From Brachionus rotundiformis (Eukaryota > Rotifera > Eurotatoria > Ploima > Brachionidae), in NCBI GenBank assembly GCA_016802295.1, contig JAESIW010000064.1:745425-809424 (forward strand): a stretch of DNA of 64,000 nt, written 5' to 3'. The position numbers and the translations under genes were made by a program. Of the stretch, positions 44,641 through 57,583 are shown one piece after another; the first letter of the stretch is position 1; every line of letters begins with the position of its first letter. The notes under the pieces were generated by a model. That model was not told where the DNA came from. It worked only from the letters and a program-made list of their open reading frames with translations, and searched no databases.

Positions 44641-47600
44641 TTAGCTTAGGAATTTTTTCGGCAATGGCCTATTGGGATTCAAATTGACATCGTGCAATGG
44701 AGATATTTTACCAGGAAGAGGTTCGAGACGTCCAAACGATCCAGTCTGTGCACTTTGAAGTGACGTTGGCTGAGATGATTGGTATTTAGTCACTGTTGTA
44801 CTAGATTTTGTCTTTATTTTAGTATTTGCTCCCAAAGGATTTATTGTTCCAATATTCGGCATTGTATTAAAAATTTTATTGAAATTGTTTTCTCTATTTA
44901 CAAGTTCCATTTGAAAGTATTGTTTTTCATTCTTGACAAATATTTTTTAAATTAAGAATAAAAAAAATCAATTAAAATTTGTCTAACTTGTAATTTTTTT
45001 AAAAGTTCATCTTTTTCAGACAGATTATGCTTCAGATTTTGTATCATTTCTAAATCTTCTTCACGTGACTCTCTATTCAGGTATCTATCATGCATTTCTC
45101 TTAGTCTAAAAACAAAAAAATATAAAAACTATAAAAAAATTGAAAAGTTTTATTTTACTTTTCATCAGTTTCTATTATTTTTTGCTTAAGCAACTCTTGG
45201 GCCTGTTTAAACTCATTTACCAATGTTTGCTTTTGTCTCATATGCTCACTATTTAGTCTGTTTATCTCCTCTTCTTTTTTCTGGTTAATTAAAGATTCTT
45301 TATTTCTAAGTTCGTTCTGAAGATCGGCACGGATTTGCTTTATTTCACGTTGCTTGAGGTCGATTTCTTCTTTTAAAGTGTTGTTTAATAATTTAAGCTC
45401 GTTCATTTCATTGTTAACTTTATCTATTTGCTTTTGTTTGGATCTTATTTCACTTTGGTAATCGTCCATTTTTATTTCGAACTCTCGCTCTTTCTGCTTA
45501 TGTATCTCAATAACCTTGTCCAGCTCACATCTTATTGCCATTATTTCCATTTCACTTTCATGTTTGATTTTATCCATTTCGGTATAATGCTCTTGTTGAA
45601 GTTCATATTTCATTAGTTCTTAAAATTAACACAAATTAGGTTTAATTAAGTTTTAAAAAATTTAATTTATTCTTAAATAAAAATTTATCTATTGCAAATG
45701 TTTTTTAGATAATCCTTAAAAATAAAATATATTTAATCTCTGTTAAGATAGAACAAATCAGTAATTTAATTATTTGATTTTTTTTTTATATTCTTTTTTT
45801 ATAAACATTCATTTAATAAAACTTTTTTGATATTTTTCTAATTTAAACTGACATTTAAGTCTCGAAGCGGTGTTTCTTTAAATAAAACCCTTTAAGAAAA
45901 AATAACAAGCTGATTGTTTCTAGAAAATGTCCTTAAAAGACACCAATAGAAATCTTATATAACAAGTAATAATTATAAATGTTGATTTTTATTTTAAAAA
46001 TATTGATGCGATATTCTAAATTCAAGTATAAATACAAAATCAGTAATTCTTTTTATTTAAATCCTAGTATATTATCTAATAAATTGATTTTAATGAATTG
46101 AAAATAATCAAGCATTNNNNNNNNNNNNNNNNNNNNNNNNNNNNNNNNNNNNNNNNNNNNNNNNNNNNNNNNNNNNNNNNNNNNNNNNNNNNNNNNNNNN
46201 NNNNNNNNNNNNNNNNNNNNNNNNNNNNNNNNNNNNNNNNNNNNNNNNNNNNNNNNNNNNNNNNNNNNNNNNNNNNNNNNNNNNNNNNNNNNNNNNNNNN
46301 NNNNNNNNNNNNNNNNNNNNNNNNNNNNNNNNNNNNNNNNNNNNNNNNNNNNNNNNNNNNNNNNNNNNNNNNNNNNNNNNNNNNNNNNNNNNNNNNNNNN
46401 NNNNNNNNNNNNNNNNNNNNNNNNNNNNNNNNNNNNNNNNNNNNNNNNNNNNNNNNNNNNNNNNNNNNNNNNNNNNNNNNNNNNNNNNNNNNNNNNNNNN
46501 NNNNNNNNNNNNNNNNATTCTAAATTCAAGTATAAATACAAAATCAGTTATTCTTTTTATTGAATTCTATTAAATCCTAGTATATTATCTAATAAATTGA
46601 TCTTAATGAATTAAAAATAATCAAGCATTAAAAAATCCCTCTTTTGGTTATTTTTCCTTTAAGTTATTTTATTTCGATTTTAAGTTTCCCTGAGCGATTT
46701 TAAGTTAAAAAAAGTTTTTTAATTATATAAGAGTTTTAGTAATTTATGTGTATTTAAATCACACAACAATTTTTATTCATAGCACATGATTAAAGTATAA
46801 CATATTTTTAATTTCTGAATAAAACGATAAAAATATAAAGGCTAGTTTACCTATTTGTTTATTAAAAGCTTCTTGCTGCATTTCGAGCTCCAGGTTTTTG
46901 GAGTTTTCCAAGGATTCTTTCATACTGGAAAGAGCCGCCTTTTGCGCAATTGATTGGCTTTTTAAATCGTGCAAATGTCTTTGCTTCAGTTCGGCTATTT
47001 TTTCTTCGTTTTGTTTATTTAATTTTTCAACTAAGGACTTTGTTTCTAAATTTTGCTGTGACTGTAATTCGTCTAATTTTGTTTTATATTCATCATTTAA
47101 ACGATTTAATTTCTCAATTAAATCCCTATTCTCCAATTCTAGATCATATTTTAGCTTCTCCAACTTTTCATTTGAAGTTAATTCTTTTTCACTAAGCTCT
47201 TTTTTCAGCAGTGAAATCTTGACAAATTAATAAAACATGAAATTTATTGTTCTAATTAATTAAAAAAAAACTTGACAACTTAAAATTAATAACTCTTGAA
47301 AAGAAAGTCTTTTGGTTTGATTTTCAATGTCTAAGAATTTAATTTAGAGTTAAAAGTCCTTAAGTTGGTAGGCAAGGGTTGAGCATTTGAGAGAATATTT
47401 CTAATAACCTAATAATAAAAAATATTTATTTTTTGTAAAGAATTCATCTAATAAGAAATTCAACTAGAAAAAATAAGAAATCATAAAAAATTATTTCTTC
47501 TAAAAACGAATCTCGAAAATTTCTTTTACCTTTTTTAAATATTTTGAAATTTGAAAATAAACTTTAGAAAAGTTACAAAAAAATGATTATGAAATAAAAA

Positions 47601-50600
47601 TATTAAATAAAGCATCCAGTTTTAATTAAAATATAACTTTTTTTTTCATTTGAATGAAAATTTTTAAATAAAATAAAATTCTTACTTCTTCGAGTAATTC
47701 ATTGGTTTTATTCTGCCAGATTAATTTCTGATTTTCCAACTCTTCATCTTTTACCTTTTGGAGCTTTTCTAATTCAAAAAGCTTTTCTTCTTCCTTGACT
47801 TGGCTCAAATTATTTCGAAGCTGTTCACATTCGGATCTAAGAGACAAGATTAGTATTCTAATTTTCCATCATATTTTTCCAAATAATAAACCTAAGAATT
47901 TCCTCCCATTTTGCATTTAGTTCCTTATTTAATTTATCTATTTGAATTTTGAACTCTAATTTGTTATCGTTGGTTGTAGATTCGAAAACAAAGCGGAGAT
48001 TTTCAAGCTCTTTTTCCAGCTCATCGATTCGGATTTTACGTTGGTTGGATAAATCTTTGGCACCATTTAGTTCAGATTCGAGTTTATTTTTAGTCAGATT
48101 TAAGTTGTTATTTAAAGATAATGTTTCATTTAGCTCAATTTTTAATTGATCAAATTTATCTTGCAAAACTTGGTAATTTTCGTCCAAATTTTTTGTTTTC
48201 GATTTATGGTCTTTGAATAATTTCTCATATTTTAACTTGAGGTCAGTGTTTTCATTTAACAATTTTTGATTTTCGGCATTAAAATTTTTTGTCAAATCCT
48301 TAAAAAAAATATATTGAATTTATTGAAATAAAGACTATTTAAATTTTTTGAAATTTTAATCATGATAATTGTATTATCCTAAATTCATTGCGAACGATGC
48401 ATTAATTATCTTATTTGCTAGTAAATGATTATAAATCATAAATATTTTAAATTCATATGATTTAAAAATTCATATTTTATTAAAACTAAAATAACTTAAG
48501 ATAAAGCTTAATTTTCTCTATTTTTAATAGTAAGACTCGTAATAGTAAGCTTTTATCATTTGAAAATTCGGATGTTTTCTCTGATTTAAAAGCCTTTTGA
48601 CCAAATCCATTTTTGCTATTTGATTTCAAAAGTATATCAAAAGTCAAGCAATAAAATAAAATTATTTTTTAGCGTTTGAAAAATCAAAATCATATTTTCT
48701 TCAAAACTAAATTTAATTTGTCTAAAAACAAACTAAAATACCCAAATCCCTTTCGATTTTGGTGTCAACATAATGAGTGATTTAAAATGTCAAAAGTCAA
48801 AAGTGATATAGCTAGAGCAAATAGAATGTAAGCATCTAATTATCCTTGCAGCGAAATTATCAAATTTTGAACAAATTGAATTTAATAAAGGAATCAAATA
48901 CAGTCTTAATAAAAATTCTGGTAGGTGAATATATTAATTGAAGAGAAATAGAATTTTCTTCCGATATAAATTTCTACTAATAGAGTCGTGAATGGATGGA
49001 ATAAACTCCTGGGAGATTTAGTAAAATCAAAAAGTCTAAATAGTTTTAAAGAAAAGCCTGATGGTTGGATGGCGAAACAATGCTTTTATGGCTATGCTTT
49101 GATAACCTCTAAGCTGCAGTTTAAACTACAACTACCATCTCTAAAATTGTATTTAGAAAAAATAGACCTACTCTCTCAAGTGTTAAAATTTTTTCCTGAT
49201 AAGATGCCACCTCCATGGTGAGCTTGGACTCGTATTGGTCCACCAAAGCTTGTTTTTCAATTTGATATTCTGTTTTTATTTGATCAATGTTTCGTTTGTT
49301 AGACTCCTCTATATCTTCAATTTTGATATCATAATCCTTGGACATTTTTGCTTTTTCGTTGTTCAATATTTCAATTTGGCGCTCTAGAGACTTAATTAGA
49401 TTGTTATTTCGATCATTAGTTGATGAAGACTCATTTTCAAATATCTTTTTTTCGTTCTCTAGAAAAGCCAGGCGTTTTTTGGTCTCATTTAGCTCATGTT
49501 TTAGGTCTGATATCAATGAAGATTTTTGCAAATTTGATGCTTCTATTTTACTCATCTCACCTAAGAAAGTTAAAAATTTAAATTTAGATTCATCTTTGTA
49601 AATGTTTCTAAATGTACCAGATGGTTCAAAGTAAAAGTAAAAGTTTAAAGAAAAAAAAATTACCTGATTTTTCAATTAGCTGTCGCGACTGAGTATCAAT
49701 TTTTTCTTTTAATTGTTGGTTTTCTGACTCAATTTCATCGAGTTTAGTTTCCATATTTTGGTTTTTGGCCAAAATTTCAGCATTAGTTTTGTTTGATTCC
49801 AAATAATTTTTATTCAAATCTTCGAATTTTAATTTTAATTCTTCAATAAACTCATTTAATTTTGTTATTTCTTCTTCTTTGATAACGATTTCTTCAAGCT
49901 TAGAGTTGTATTTTTTATTCATGTCTATTTCTAGTTGTTTTTTTTCATTTGTAATAGACTCTAGATCAGCCTTTAGACCATTTATAAATTTTTCAAATTC
50001 ACTATTTGAATTTTGTTTAAGAGCTTCCAATTCTTTTTCATGGAAAGTTTTTAATTTTAAAATATTTTGATCAAAATCTTGTTTGTCTTTTGAATAGTTT
50101 GAGTTCAAAGTTTCTATTTCCTGCTTCAATTTTTGAACTTCTTGCTCGTGCTTTTCGACCAAAGATTTCCGTTCGACCAAAAAGCTATCTTTGTGGGAAT
50201 TATAGGTCTGTTTGAGTGACTCTATTTCTAGACGATGCTTGGACTTGAGGTCTTCAATCAAGTACAAGCCATCTTGTTCGTATTTTTTTACGATGGCTTC
50301 ATTTTTCTGAAAAAGATTTTCGTAATCGAGCTTCACTTTTTCCAACATTTGATTTAATTCAATTATTTCATCTCTGTGAGCCATAACCAGACTTTCTTCA
50401 TTTTCAATGGAACGAAGCCTAAATTGTTCCATTTCTTTAATAGCTTTTTCTTTCTGAATCTCGTAATCTTTTATGATTGCTTCAAGAGAAGTTATTTTTT
50501 TCGATTGATCATTGCTAAATTTAATTTTTGACTTTAATTCCTCCATTTTCTTGCTTGTTTCTGATATTAGCTGTTCCTTTTCTTCTTCATATTGAGTTTT

Positions 50601-50825
50601 TAAATTAGAAATTAAGCTCTCAGATTCGTCATTTTTAGAATTAAGGGCATAAATGACTTTGGTCAGTTGAGCAATTTTCTTGGACATTTTTACGTGAATG
50701 TCGCTCAATTGCTCGGAATTGCCAAATGATTGATCCATTTGTTTTGAGCCTTGATTTGAAGAAGATTGGTGTTGTTGCTGATAAAAATAAGAATTAAAAG
50801 CTGAGGCCGATGTTTTAGTTGCCAT
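44641..50825 (-). CDS. FAM184: FAM184 coiled-coil protein
   Basis: Eight exons on the minus strand: 50825-49664, 49560-49172, 48298-47892, 47836-47686, 47217-46851, 45618-45159, 45105-44988 and 44931-44641, giving 1,114 aa. All junctions keep phase. Recognised by the FAM184A-type N-terminus DIHVKMSKKIAQLTKVIYAL (then NSKNDE) and C-terminus MELVNRENNFNKIFN followed by INPLG and RLEPLPG...PLPKKFLS. Human FAM184A is about 1,140 aa, so length agrees. The middle is almost wholly coiled coil. An N-terminal 40-residue Gln/Ser-rich tail precedes the conserved block. Function is not well established; a scaffold role is inferred. Intron 5 (45619-46850) contains assembly gap 2 and is the largest intron, followed by intron 2 (873 bp). 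Confidence 0.92.
46013..46629. repeat. Direct repeats flanking assembly gap 2
   Basis: About 105 bases before the gap (46013-46116, ATTCTAAATTCAAGTATAAA...AAGCATT) recur immediately after it (46517-46629) with few differences and one 9-bp insertion. This is the expected signature of two overlapping contig ends left unmerged. Confidence 0.85.
46117..46516. other. Assembly gap 2 (400 N)
   Basis: Run of undetermined bases inside intron 5 of FAM184. Because its two flanks are the same sequence, the true gap may be zero or negative. Confidence 0.99.
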
Positions 50826-51868
50826 TTTTTAGTCAGTTGCCAATAGCGAACAAATTTGTTTTTCTAATCGTGATAAAAAACAGATAAGCTTATCTTTTAA
50901 ACATAAGAGTTGAATGTAATTTTGATTTGCTTATTTTTCTTTTATTCGGAATTGATACTTTGGGAATTTATGTTATCCAAAAAAAGTTTTCTTTTTTTCT
51001 AAAGCAGTCAACAATCATAATTTAGAAGGAAAATTGTGTTGTCATGGTTACTCGAGTTACATAGTTTTGCTTTAAATTTATTAATTATTGATATATGCTT
51101 ATTATTTTAAATTTTAGTTTTTTTTTTAAATTAAAAAATAAAACATTTTTAGCCCCTAATAAATAATCATCATTTTTTCTTATAAATTTGTTTTAAAAAA
51201 TATGTAAATAAGAATTTTTTTGAAAAACTCTTATCAATATTGATAAAATTATCCAAATTTAATATAAAGATATATTAACTAATTAGATTTACTAATTAAA
51301 TTTTCAAATTACTTATGTGATATTTATTTATTTATTTAGTAAATATGTAATGTTTGAAAAAAAAATATTTGTAATTTTTGGGTAGCTTCCTAGTCATTCT
51401 TGACCATGATTAAATTTAATGTAAAATTCAGTATTAAAAATTTTTTTACCGATTTTCAAATTGTTCAAACCAAAATATAACTTAAGAAAAAAAAGAAAAA
51501 GATAGGAACATCAGATTAAAATCCTGACGAAAAAACCATTTAGTTTTTACCAAATATTAAAATACTAGTAGATAAAAATTTTAATACCTAAATTTATTAC
51601 AGATTATGCTCAGTATTTGGAAAAACGGAAAGAAAAAATTCTAGACTTGAAAAATTTCTATTTAAGATTTTATTAAGTAATAATTTAAATATTTGTGATT
51701 AGGAAAATAAGCATTTAAGATTTATTAAAAAATAAGCTGAAATAATTGTTTTAAAATTTTTTTTCTTTTTTTCAATTATTTTAATAATAAATACCAATAA
51801 AAAATGTGATTCCAAATTCAATAATAAGGCTTTAACCAAAAGAACAAGAATCCTAGAGTCTCTAAACT
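50826..51868. other. Intergenic AT-rich DNA
   Basis: Upstream region of FAM184 and 3' flank of calpain 1; nothing recognised. Confidence 0.5.
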
Positions 51869-53428
51869 CTAAACTAAAGAACATGTTTTAGATTTATTTT
51901 CATATTTTAAATTTATTCTTTCAATATAAATTCGAAGAATATATCCAATTGTTCTTTCATTAGTGTATAAACACGGCATTATTTTGTAAATTCCAGGCGC
52001 AAGTTCCATACGCTTGGAAACTTCTTTTTTATAAGCATACTTTTTTGTACCATTTATTTGAGTTAAACTTGAATTATAAAGATATTTATTATAGTTATTA
52101 ATTAAATTGGAAGCAAACACCTTGAAACCGATTGCTTCGAGTGAATTTTCGAACGTTCCATCGGTTTCATTGCGTCTGTTGGCTATTTTTGTTTGAACAA
52201 GTGAAACTATTATAAAACTCTTTTCCTCATTCTTGTTATCTGGTATTCTTATTTCATAATGTGGATGATTGACCAAGTCATTTTCTTCTAAAATCTCAAG
52301 TGATGACGACATTTGTCCTAAATACTGCTGACTTATCCATTTTATTTTATGGTCAGAATCTTCAACTATTCCAGTCAAATTCACATGGACAATGACTAAT
52401 ATGTCAAAATTTAGAATAAATTCTTCTAAGCTCATCAAAAATTCTCCATTTACTTGTCTCTCGAAGCCAATGTTTTCTTTCACTTGCTGGTCAATCTTTT
52501 TCCATTCTTGTGATTTTAAAGACCATCGACCATTAAAAGAGTTACGTTGACCCCAGGGATTTCTTATTTTCAATAAACGAGTTGATTCTGCATAAGATTC
52601 AAAATCATTTTTTGATCTCAACAACTGTTTTTTGTTTTTTTCAATTATTTCATAGACATCTATAACACCATAAGCATGGCCAAGCACAATTCCATTTTCT
52701 AAAACACTTTCAACTTGATTTTTAGCATCTCTGGCTGAACATGACATCAATGATTTGTGAAAATGCGACTTAAAAATAATATTCCAAAGCTTAGTAGGAT
52801 TTATGAATCTAGACTCGTCTACTAATTTAGATGATCTTTTTAAATTCAAAGTTTCGCTAACTCCTCCAGTAAAGTCTATCAGTGCATCTTCAGCAAGACC
52901 ACCATCTAAAAACTCATAACAAATATTCAATTTTGCATAAGCTTTTTCAAGCAATGGTCCAAACATTTCATTTTTATCGACCAAATTTTGGCAAAAGATT
53001 AATTTATTATATTCATCTGTCGGTAAGCGGTCATCAACGACCACATCAGTCCATTCGCCATCATGCCAGAATCTAAAATGGAAAATCCCTGCATACTTAT
53101 CAACTTCGAATGATTGTTCTTTTGGTATGACTCGATCCAAATATTCAGGAACAGTAAGGAGACTAGAAGCGGCTGCTATAACCCAACAATTTCCGAGTTT
53201 ACCTTGAAATAAGTCATTTGGAACAATTGAGTTGACAATAAATTTTGGATTGCGGCACAATTCAAATGGTCTCTTCCAAGAAACTTGGATATCCGGAACA
53301 ATATTTTTGAAGCGGAATAAACTATTTAAATTAGCAGGATAAAGGCTATCTTCAAAAAGTTGATTTCTCTCAAGTAAATTCTTCTTTATGGATTCATAAT
53401 TTTGATTCAAGAATGGTTTAAATTGCAT
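51869..53428 (-). CDS. Calpain cysteine protease without penta-EF domain, C-terminal CaaX-like motif (calpain 1)
   Basis: Single exon, 519 aa. The protease core is intact: Cys81 in GNCWVIAAASSL, His251 in GHAYGV and Asn290 in IRNPWG. Family blocks NEMFGPLLEKAYAKLN and ALIDFTGGVSE are present. After the core comes a C2-like (CBSW) domain ending in YILRIYIERINLKYE; no EF-hands follow. The last residues, KTCSLV, fit a CaaX prenylation motif. Calpains are intracellular Ca-activated proteases that cleave cytoskeletal and signalling proteins. The paralogue calpain 2 lies 1.1 kb upstream, has the same domain layout and also ends in CaaX, so the pair arose by tandem duplication. Calpain 1 has no intron where calpain 2 has one at LLL|IRNPWG. 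Confidence 0.92.
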   Translation of the reverse strand: MQFKPFLNQNYESIKKNLLERNQLFEDSLYPANLNSLFRFKNIVPDIQVSWKRPFELCRNPKFIVNSIVPNDLFQGKLGNCWVIAAASSLLTVPEYLDRVIPKEQSFEVDKYAGIFHFRFWHDGEWTDVVVDDRLPTDEYNKLIFCQNLVDKNEMFGPLLEKAYAKLNICYEFLDGGLAEDALIDFTGGVSETLNLKRSSKLVDESRFINPTKLWNIIFKSHFHKSLMSCSARDAKNQVESVLENGIVLGHAYGVIDVYEIIEKNKKQLLRSKNDFESYAESTRLLKIRNPWGQRNSFNGRWSLKSQEWKKIDQQVKENIGFERQVNGEFLMSLEEFILNFDILVIVHVNLTGIVEDSDHKIKWISQQYLGQMSSSLEILEENDLVNHPHYEIRIPDNKNEEKSFIIVSLVQTKIANRRNETDGTFENSLEAIGFKVFASNLINNYNKYLYNSSLTQINGTKKYAYKKEVSKRMELAPGIYKIMPCLYTNERTIGYILRIYIERINLKYENKSKTCSLV

Positions 53429-54515
53429 TATTATATTTTAGAAAATAAAATCTTTACTTAATAAGGCTTATAAATTTAAATACTTTATTATTTTTTTCCT
53501 TAAGAGTTATGTTTATAACATTTAATCAAATACTTAGAATAAAGATTTTAAAGATTTTAAGAAAATTTATTTAGCATTCTAAATATGAAAAGCAAGGTAA
53601 AATTTTTAGTTTATATCAGCTATAAATTTGATATAAGAGGAAATCACTTGTTACTTTGATTTTAAATAGTTTAAACTTTTGCTTTAATTTATTTTAATCG
53701 TTAATTACAATAAAAAAATTGTGATTTTTTTTAAAATCTTCAGATTTGAATATTTTTTATTTTATTTGTAACAAATTACATTACATCAAAAATTACAAAT
53801 TATGAAAAATTATTTGGTGCAATTTTGATTTAAATTAAATTCACTTTATATTAGCGTTACTTTTTATAAATTTTTATATCGTAAATTTAATATACATTTA
53901 AAAATTTCCTTTTGAGAGATTATTTCTTTATTCTTGGTAAGGCTACATGCATAATCGGTCTTCTATATCATGTTAAATTAATGTCGAAGTAAAAACTGAA
54001 AAAATGTAAATAAAACATAGCAAAAAATTAATATTTTTATTTCATATGAATCAATTTTATTTAATATGATACCAATACTAGATTAAGGTTTTCTCCAATC
54101 TTAAAATTCATGAAATAATCTGGCAGGGATTTAAAAAGTAAATCTTAAATTACATTTTTGATTAGAAATTAATATTAACAATAAATAATAAAGCTATAAT
54201 GTGCAAAGCACATGAAATGAGTGTTCAAACTCATCATTAAAGTCTTTTTTAATAGATTTTGTCAATTTTATTTTTAAACTCATTAATATTTTTAAAGTTA
54301 ATTAATTTCATAATTTAAAATAATAACTAAATTTTGAAAACATAGTGATTCTAAATTTTATATGTTACTTTACTTATTTTACAATTTATTTTTATTAAAT
54401 AAAATTAAAAAAGTCAAAATTATATTTTAAAATTTATTAGGAATATTTCATTTTACTTATTAATACAATAAATAAAAAATTATTAATTTTCAAGCACATA
54501 TTATCGTTTATTTGC
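53429..54515. other. Intergenic AT-rich DNA between the calpains
   Basis: No gene recognised; presumably contains the promoter of calpain 1. Confidence 0.5.
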
Positions 54516-56349
54516 TCACATAATTAAACACGCCTTCGATGAAGCTATCTGTGCTTGTTTTTCCAGATTTTCAATATCTTTTTGATTCATGCCTCCATAA
54601 TACCATTTATCATACATTTCACTTCGAGTTGGCAATTTTATTTGCGCTGGTTTCAATTTTTCTTTATTATCTAATTTTGAATTATTACCACTAACTGGCT
54701 TAATAGTTGGTTCTTCTATTTTAATTTGTTTTGATTTATTTAAATTAAGATTTTTTGGTGTTTCTATATACAATCTCAATAGATAGCTAGCACTTTTGTT
54801 CTTTTCAAAACAACAAGGTATCAATACATAATCACCTGGTTCCAAATCAATTCTTTTAGAAACTTCTTTCTGATACATAAATGTATTAATACGATTTTTT
54901 AGCTCCAAATTTGATTTATCGTATCTTCCATTTGAATCAGGTTTGGCATCATTTTTTAATGAATAAAGATAGAACCCAATTGCTTCATATATACCGCTTG
55001 ATGAACCCCCAGTTTTCATTCTATTATGTGAAGAATCTTTTTGCATTAGTGATATAACAACTGCTGACTGAGATTTGGTGCTAGGAATTTTGAACGAGTG
55101 CTGTGGATTTGTCCAATACAAATTCGGATCATTCATGCATCCACCAGCATTTTTACCCGCTATCCACTCTCCATGTATTTGCGTCAATGTCCAGTCTAAA
55201 TCTGCTTGGTTTGATTTTTGACTATTGGTCAATCCATCCATGTCCACATGCACTGTATCCATAGAGCTAAAAAAATTGTAATAATCTTCAAATGACATGT
55301 AAAATTGACCATCATCTTGACCGTCAGGTTTCAGTTGGTTGATAACTTTTTGACCCATCTGCTTCCATTCTTTGGTTCCAGTACTCCATGGTCCATTGTA
55401 CTTTGACTTTTGGCCCCAAGGATTTCTTATCCTAAAATAAATATTTTATTAGACAATCCCTAAAAATAAACAAAAAAGCGTACAGTAATAAGCGTATTGA
55501 TTGAGAAGAGTCGGTCGATTGATCTTTAGTTCGAAATTCATTGAATTGACCACTTACTTTTAAAATTTCGTATAAACCTAAAATTGTATAAGCGTGTCCC
55601 ACAACAAGACCATTTTGGATTTCTTGTTCCATTTTTTGATTCTTTTTCACATTAGCCGCACAAGAAAATAAAGCTTTCAGGTGAAAGGATCTAAACATTA
55701 GTTCCCAAAGAATGTTTGGATTTATGTAACGGTCCTTGGGTGCAGAGGGTAAGCAGCGGGTCAACTCGTATGTTTCATTTACACCTCCAGTAAAGTCAAT
55801 CATGGCATTTTTTGCATTTCCACCAACTAAAAACTCATAACACATATTCAGCTTTGCATAAGCTTTTTCTAAAAGTGGACCAAACATTTCATTTTTGTCA
55901 ACTAAATTTTTACAAAAAATAATATAATTATTTTGATTCACTGGTATTTTATCATCGACAACAACATCAACCCATTCTCCATTGATCCAAAATCTAAAAT
56001 GAAATATTCCGGCATAGTTTCCTTTATCAAAATTCTGGTTATCAGGAATATTTCGCTTTAAATATTCTGGAACATTGAGAACACTTGCAGCCGCTGCTAT
56101 CAGCCAACAATTTCCAATTTGGCCCTGATCAAGATCGTTTGGCACTATATGATCAACTATAAATTTTGGATCTTGTACAATTTCGTGTGGTCTCTTCCAA
56201 AATATTTGTTTTCCATAAAAATTTCGAAATCGATAAACACTAGAATCATTAGCTGGAAATTTGTCGTCTTCAAATAATTTTCCAGATTTAAGTGCAGCTG
56301 CCTTTAATTTTTCAAAATCTTGGTCTAAATAAGGTTTAAATTTTGCCAT
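54516..56349 (-). CDS. Calpain cysteine protease without penta-EF domain, C-terminal CaaX (calpain 2)
   Basis: Two exons on the minus strand: 56349-55484 and 55431-54516 (52-bp intron, phase 2), 593 aa. Catalytic Cys81 (GNCWLIAAAASVL), His252 (GHAYTILGLYE) and Asn about 292 (IRNPWGQ) are all present. The C2-like domain ends SYLLRLYIETPKNLN. A linker of about 75 residues rich in Lys/Pro follows, and the protein stops at SSKACLIM, a strong CaaX box (Met at X favours farnesylation). No EF-hand region. The catalytic halves of calpains 1 and 2 are collinear to the residue over the first about 250 positions. Membrane anchoring by a prenyl group is the obvious prediction but is untested. Confidence 0.93.
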
Positions 56350-57583
56350 TTTGATTTAATTTTATAATTTTTTTTTGGCTGGAAAATTTTGAATTTAATA
56401 CATTTCATATTTAAATGTTGCTATAGAGTTAATGACGTTAGATTAAGTATTATTATTAGTTTTACAATCGATTTTTAATTTTATAGAATATTTCTTTAAA
56501 AAATTTGCCTACCTGAAAACCTTGAAATGAAACAAAATTTGCATCATTCTATGTTAATTAAAGAAAGTTTCCAATTTTTATTTTCTCTATTTATACATGA
56601 TATTGTTGTAATGTATCACTTTGTTTTATTTTTTTTAATTAAATCAATTAATCAAGTATATTGTTAAAATAAGTATTCTAAATTCTAAAAAAAATCAAAA
56701 TTTATTAAACCAGAAAAGTTATACTTAAATAAGAACATAGAAATTTTTTAAGTTATTATACTCAAAATCAAGGTATCATATTCTCTTAATTTAAGAATCT
56801 TCAATTGGATTTATTAATATTTTAAATATTTATTGATAAAAAAAAGCTCCTGGTCAAAACGATCTTTTTTGTTCTGATTTCTTTTATTTCTTAATTTAAA
56901 TATCAGCTCTATAAATTACTAATAAACTTTTTTTATTATCTTTTAAAATATTGATTGTTTATAAAATTAATTGATATTTAAAATTGAAAAAAATAGATTT
57001 GATTTTTCCGTTGAATTTTTATTTATCTAAAAGAAAAAAATATTTAAGTTATTTGGTATGATTTCAAAGAAAAAAGTTACCTGACAGTTAATATTCTAAT
57101 TATGCTAATCAAAATTTTTTTTCTAATTCGTTTAATTTATTTAAAAGAAATCATATCTTCATATTTTATAAAATTTCAATTATTTTTATTTATTAAAAGT
57201 TAACTATATTTTAAAATATTATTTGATGATTCCATAATTAAGTCGAAAATTGAAGTCAAATCTTTTAATTTTTAATTTTATTTTATATATTTTATGTTTA
57301 TCAATAGAATGCCAAGTAAAAAAGAAAATTTATTTCGATTTGATTTTTTAAGGTTTAAAAATTATTTTTCAAGGAAAACAATCTATTTAAATTTATTGTC
57401 TATAATCCTAAAAAAAATTAAAATTGATTTGTTATAAAAATATCTAATTGTAATTATAACACAATTTTTTAACTTGTTGATATTTATAATTAATAATTAT
57501 TGACATTATTTTTTATTTAATTTTAAAATTATTAAACATTTTATTATTAGATATCTAATATGAAAAAACATGCATAACTAAAT
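56350..57583. other. Intergenic AT-rich DNA
   Basis: 1.2 kb, very AT-rich, nothing recognised. TTTTCCAG at about 56383 (minus strand) could be a 5' UTR acceptor for calpain 2. Confidence 0.45.

Noticed and set aside
46053..46541. Long open frames across gap 2
   Set aside because: Created by undetermined bases.
46898..47230. Ser/Phe-rich frames antisense to FAM184 exon 5 (also 47949-48149, 49338-49601)
   Set aside because: Antisense of Glu/Lys-rich coiled coil gives Ser/Phe-rich shadows.
48988..49221. 77-codon plus-strand frame at FAM184 intron 2 and exon 2
   Set aside because: It overlaps a well-supported coding exon on the other strand and has no recognisable domain.
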